This document shows positions 5,801-7,174 of a DNA stretch of 7,174 nt, piece by piece. The translations under genes were made by a program, and so were the position numbers. This DNA comes from Bacteroidia bacterium (lineage in GTDB: Bacteria; Bacteroidota; Bacteroidia; Flavobacteriales; NORP286). Where the stretch lies: positions 1-7,174 of the forward strand of contig JAESTI010000357.1 in the NCBI GenBank assembly GCA_016763665.1. The letters are read 5' to 3'. Each line of letters begins with the position of its first letter. Positions within the stretch are counted from its first letter, which is position 1. Under the pieces are notes generated by a model. The model saw only the letters and a program-made list of their open reading frames with translations, was not told the DNA's origin and made no database searches.

Positions 5801-7174
5801 GTCTGTAGCTGATACAAATCAAAATCCTTCTCATCTTTACAGTTCAGGTGGCGATTACAATGTAATTCTTAATGTGATTTGGGATAATGGCCTTACCGAT
5901 AGTATTACAAGAAGTATCATTGTTCAAAGTGATTCGTCAATAGCGGGTTTCAACATGAATATTTGCCCGGTAAATGACGTAAAGTTTTTGAATGTGTATA
6001 ATAAAGTCCCCAAAACAATAATTTGGGATTTTGGAGATGGTGGAAGTGCTAGTTATATGAATCCAAAACATACTTATGATCTTTCTGAAACAGAAATTGA
6101 TTCCTTTCTTGTTTCTTATATAGTGACTTACGAAAAATGGTGCCCTGATACGGTTTCAAAATATATTTATTTGCAAAACACGCCTATATTCCTTCCTTCA
6201 TTTCCCGGGGATACTTGTGCAAATGACTCATTTACCATTCCATTCACATTTAATGGAAATACTTCCAGTGTTAGCCGTATCTACTGGGATTTTGGAGATG
6301 GTACTACTAAATATGTTACCGGGTATGTGGGAAGTGCAACGCATGTCTACAGTTCACCAGGGGTATACAATATATACATTAGCATAAGGTATAATAATTA
6401 CAGTTGCCTTGAAGATGTATATGACACTATTACTATCAGTCAACCTCAAGTGGATATTGGCGACAGCGTTGCAATATGTAATGGCAGTGCGGTTACGTTA
6501 TATGCCGGTTCCTCTTATTCTACCTACTTGTGGGATGATGGTTCCACCGATTCCAATTACACGCCAACTTTACCAGGAGACTATTGGGTAAAAGTAACTG
6601 ATGGTAGTGGATGTTCGGCAACAGATTCTGTCAATGTATCAATTCAGAATCCTCCAAGCAGTTTAGATCTTGGAAGTGATACCATTATTTGTAAAAGCAA
6701 CATCATGGTGCTTGACGCAGGTGCAGGTTTTTTAAGTTATCAGTGGCAGGATAATTCTGCTACTCAAAAATTTACCACATGGTTGCCCGGTACCTACTGG
6801 GTTATGGTAACAGATAGTTGTGGTGAGTTACACTCTGACACCGTCATAATTGCTTCAGATTCTACCAAACTTTTTGATTTAGGGCCGGACACATCATTCT
6901 GTGAAGGTTCAATGATCAATCTGAATGTGAGTTCCGGATTCATAAGCTATGTGTGGCGAGATGGTGCCAGTGATTCCGTATATACCATTTCTACCTCAGG
7001 AATATACTGGTTAGATGCTACTAACGATAGCAATTGCACATTCAGGGATAGTATAACCGTTGTTGTTCATAATCTTCCTTCCGTTAATCTAAGCAACGAT
7101 ACAGCCATTTGTATAAATCAAAATGTAACCTTGACTTCTGTCGATAATTCAAGTATTGTTAGTTATTCCTGGAA
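2802..7174 (+). CDS. Giant secreted M43 zinc metalloprotease with PKD and Ig-like repeats, 3' end missing
   Basis: This is an extracellular or cell-surface zinc endopeptidase joined to a long adhesive stalk. The ATG at 2802 is preceded by an in-frame TGA at 2784-2786, and the frame stays open for 1457 codons to the window end. Signal peptide: residues 1-22 (cleavage after VYG). Residues 23-92 are propeptide-like. The M43 domain is about 93-358, with the zinc site HEVGHYLGLYH at 241-251 (H241, H245, H251; catalytic E242), CDTPPD after it and the Met-turn NYMDYG with M322. Two PKD-like domains follow (about 362-445 and 447-526), then a WYFG/beta-propeller-like module (528-880), four PKD domains (881-1216) and Ig-like repeats from 1217 on. 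All key protease residues are present, so it is probably active. Secretion by T9SS with a C-terminal sorting domain is expected from the family, but that end is not in the window. The physiological substrate is unknown. Confidence 0.95.
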   Translation, partial: MKTFFKLILFNLVFQLTFNVYGQGTNNLDQNINVKTKSDQVISNKFCATDHLTDIIFKKFPSLKQRQEAIDRNIYLIKTGSQRSNTVLASYTIPMVVHIIHNNGSENIPDNQVIDGIQHLNDAFANVGFYDPTTGVDVEIDFCLAKQDENGEFTTGINRVQSSLTDMIMETQDLDVKNLIRWDPTLYLNFWLVNTITSQSMGPGVAGYAYFPSSHGNPEDGIVVESYLFGSSEDNSKVHVHEVGHYLGLYHTFQDGCANNNCLKDGDKVCDTPPDASTASVSCNTSINTCTTDEDDTSASNPFRPISLGGLGDQDDMFINYMDYGFQVCQSAISEGQKDRMISSLTTVRSSLLQSYGCADPCTNLISASFLSSDTIINVDDVVLFTNTSTGAVTDYEWQIDGIPFSTAQDTSYVFTIKGNHIISLIASNSDSACARKYSTIIQVNCPVSSSFTASAINVNLGFTVDFTNTSIGATSYEWFIDGASQGTTTNMNYAFNNAGGYTIDLVANSASCSDTSDFTYIQVGSCNGKEWNNWYFGYSGGITFNSGDPIPITNNALSQYEGSASISHKNTGDLLFYTDGQEVYDSTHNTMPNGDGLYGGFQSSQSALIVPLPGDSTMYFVFTASEYSDNYGLNFSMVDMTLNGGLGDVTIKNSNLLANATEKLTAIQHFNGIDYWVLAHGSGSNRFYAWLVTSAGITDTIISSVGTVNAGANNYNSKGCMKISPNGKKLASALFELKKVELFDFDNQTGVLSNAITLEGMGYDYGVCFSPDNSKLFVTTFEWDSPEYIYQFDIRPGDSVGIMATRFLIDSASVFGAMQLGPDGKIYMARDGPEYLPVINYPNGLGLACDFVMEGFFGDGGYSSHGMVNNIECHFCGVPKVVFKYELPRCPDLMVEFFDQTYNLCDSSYSYCWDFGDGSVLDTTRNPAHQYDSSGTYTVTLTVSNGTLSDSLSKDLAINIVSYIEFKYDTVCEGLPTQFYGIPPCDTSIISWLWDFGDGSVADTNQNPSHLYSSGGDYNVILNVIWDNGLTDSITRSIIVQSDSSIAGFNMNICPVNDVKFLNVYNKVPKTIIWDFGDGGSASYMNPKHTYDLSETEIDSFLVSYIVTYEKWCPDTVSKYIYLQNTPIFLPSFPGDTCANDSFTIPFTFNGNTSSVSRIYWDFGDGTTKYVTGYVGSATHVYSSPGVYNIYISIRYNNYSCLEDVYDTITISQPQVDIGDSVAICNGSAVTLYAGSSYSTYLWDDGSTDSNYTPTLPGDYWVKVTDGSGCSATDSVNVSIQNPPSSLDLGSDTIICKSNIMVLDAGAGFLSYQWQDNSATQKFTTWLPGTYWVMVTDSCGELHSDTVIIASDSTKLFDLGPDTSFCEGSMINLNVSSGFISYVWRDGASDSVYTISTSGIYWLDATNDSNCTFRDSITVVVHNLPSVNLSNDTAICINQNVTLTSVDNSSIVSYSW
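3078..3875 (+). other. M43 (pappalysin/cytophagalysin-type) metalloprotease domain
   Basis: The domain opens with IPMVVHIIH at residue 93, the usual first strand of M43 catalytic domains. It contains the extended zinc motif HExxHxxGxxH at 241-251 and the NYMDYG Met-turn at 320-325, placing it among metzincins. Family M43 rather than the closely related M12/M10 groups is indicated by the VHEVGHYLGLYHTF context, CDTPP after the zinc site, and a cysteine shortly after the Met-turn. Several cysteines around 254-290 could form the disulfides usual for secreted members. The acidic insertion TTDEDD before the Met-turn could bind calcium (inference). Confidence 0.93.
3885..4382 (+). repeat. Two divergent PKD-like domains (YEW-IDG type)
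   Basis: Two tandem units of about 80 residues (roughly 362-445 and 447-526) share SxSF/SSF, LFTNTS or DFTNTS, YEWQIDG or YEWFIDG, a YxF strand, G-x-x-I-x-L and a late cysteine. They have the strand layout of PKD domains, but the usual WDFGDG is replaced by YEWxIDG. They link the protease to the propeller-like module and probably act as spacer or substrate-binding domains. Confidence 0.75.
4383..5441 (+). other. WYFG beta-propeller-like module
   Basis: Residues 528-880 begin with WYFGYSGGITF (535-545), followed by EGSASISH, LLFYTDG (575-581), HNTMPNG and QSALIVPLPG (606-615). Later come blade-like repeats with SPNGKKLA (from 725), SPDNSKLF (from 771) and GPDGKIYMA (from 822), resembling YVTN/WD40-type propellers. 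From general knowledge of Bacteroidota, this module commonly opens large PKD-containing, T9SS-exported proteins directly after their signal peptide. Its function is not established. Here it sits internally after a protease. Cysteines at 874 and 877 (CHFC) mark its end. Confidence 0.7.
5442..6449 (+). repeat. Four tandem PKD domains with WDFGDG
   Basis: Four Ig-fold PKD domains of about 80-87 residues carry the hallmark WDFGDG at residues 914, 995, 1075 and 1162. The first, second and fourth also have the later H-x-Y, SSG or SPG and Y-x-V/I strand pattern, while the third has HTYDLSETEID there. PKD domains of secreted bacterial proteins typically act as spacers or bind polysaccharide or protein. 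At DNA level the stretches starting at 5541, 5784, 6024 and 6285 are nearly identical over the signature codons. Confidence 0.93.
6450..7174 (+). repeat. Tandem 70-residue Ig-like repeats, continuing past the window
   Basis: Four units start at residues 1217, 1288, 1358 and 1428, a spacing of 71, 70 and 70 residues, with the fourth cut by the window end. The shared pattern is a hydrophobic residue, D/N, I/L, G/S, then a DT-like pair, Cys at about position 10, a YxW or YLW core, DG/DN, G-x-YW and a second Cys near the end in VTDGSGC, VTDSC or NDSNC. The paired cysteines probably form a disulfide within each unit. Such arrays are typical stalks of Bacteroidota surface adhesins and usually precede a T9SS sorting domain. 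Confidence 0.85.

Noticed and set aside
5541..6302. Regularly spaced near-identical DNA segments considered as a CRISPR-like array
   Set aside because: The segments encode WDFGDG in one continuous frame about 240-260 bases apart, so they are PKD domain signatures.

Overview
The window fits an AT-rich member of the Bacteroidota (Cytophagales/Flavobacteriales-like). The evidence is a TonB-dependent receptor with an N-terminal carboxypeptidase-regulatory-like domain, a giant secreted multi-PKD protein of the kind exported by the type IX secretion system (T9SS), and start codons preceded by A/T-rich sequence rather than a strong Shine-Dalgarno site. I cannot place it to genus.

Layout: two long divergent genes face each other across a 351-base intergenic region, and both run off the window. 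On the minus strand (2450 down to 1) is an outer-membrane TonB-dependent receptor, 816 residues visible, with its C-terminal barrel strands missing. On the plus strand (2802 to 7174) is a very large secreted protein, 1457 residues visible, with its C-terminus missing. In order it has a signal peptide, a propeptide-like region, an M43 (pappalysin/cytophagalysin-type) zinc metalloprotease domain, two PKD-like domains without the WDFGDG signature, a beta-propeller-like module beginning with a WYFG motif, four PKD domains with WDFGDG, and at least four Ig-like repeats spaced 70 to 71 residues apart. The remaining open frames (for example minus 962-1318 and plus 2020-2214) are shadows inside these two genes.

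The intergenic region carries a GC-richer, hairpin-forming element (about 2509-2583) that looks like a dispersed REP-type repeat, a small dyad at 2638-2651, and only weak promoter candidates. Nothing indicates an RNA gene, CRISPR array, insertion sequence or complete terminator.

How the genes may work together is inference: a cell-surface or secreted protease with adhesive repeats next to an outer-membrane transporter suggests polymer binding or breakdown coupled to uptake, but the receptor's substrate cannot be read from sequence and the genes are divergent rather than in one operon. I see no clear new multi-gene system. The most notable items are the domain architecture of the large protein and the intergenic repeat.
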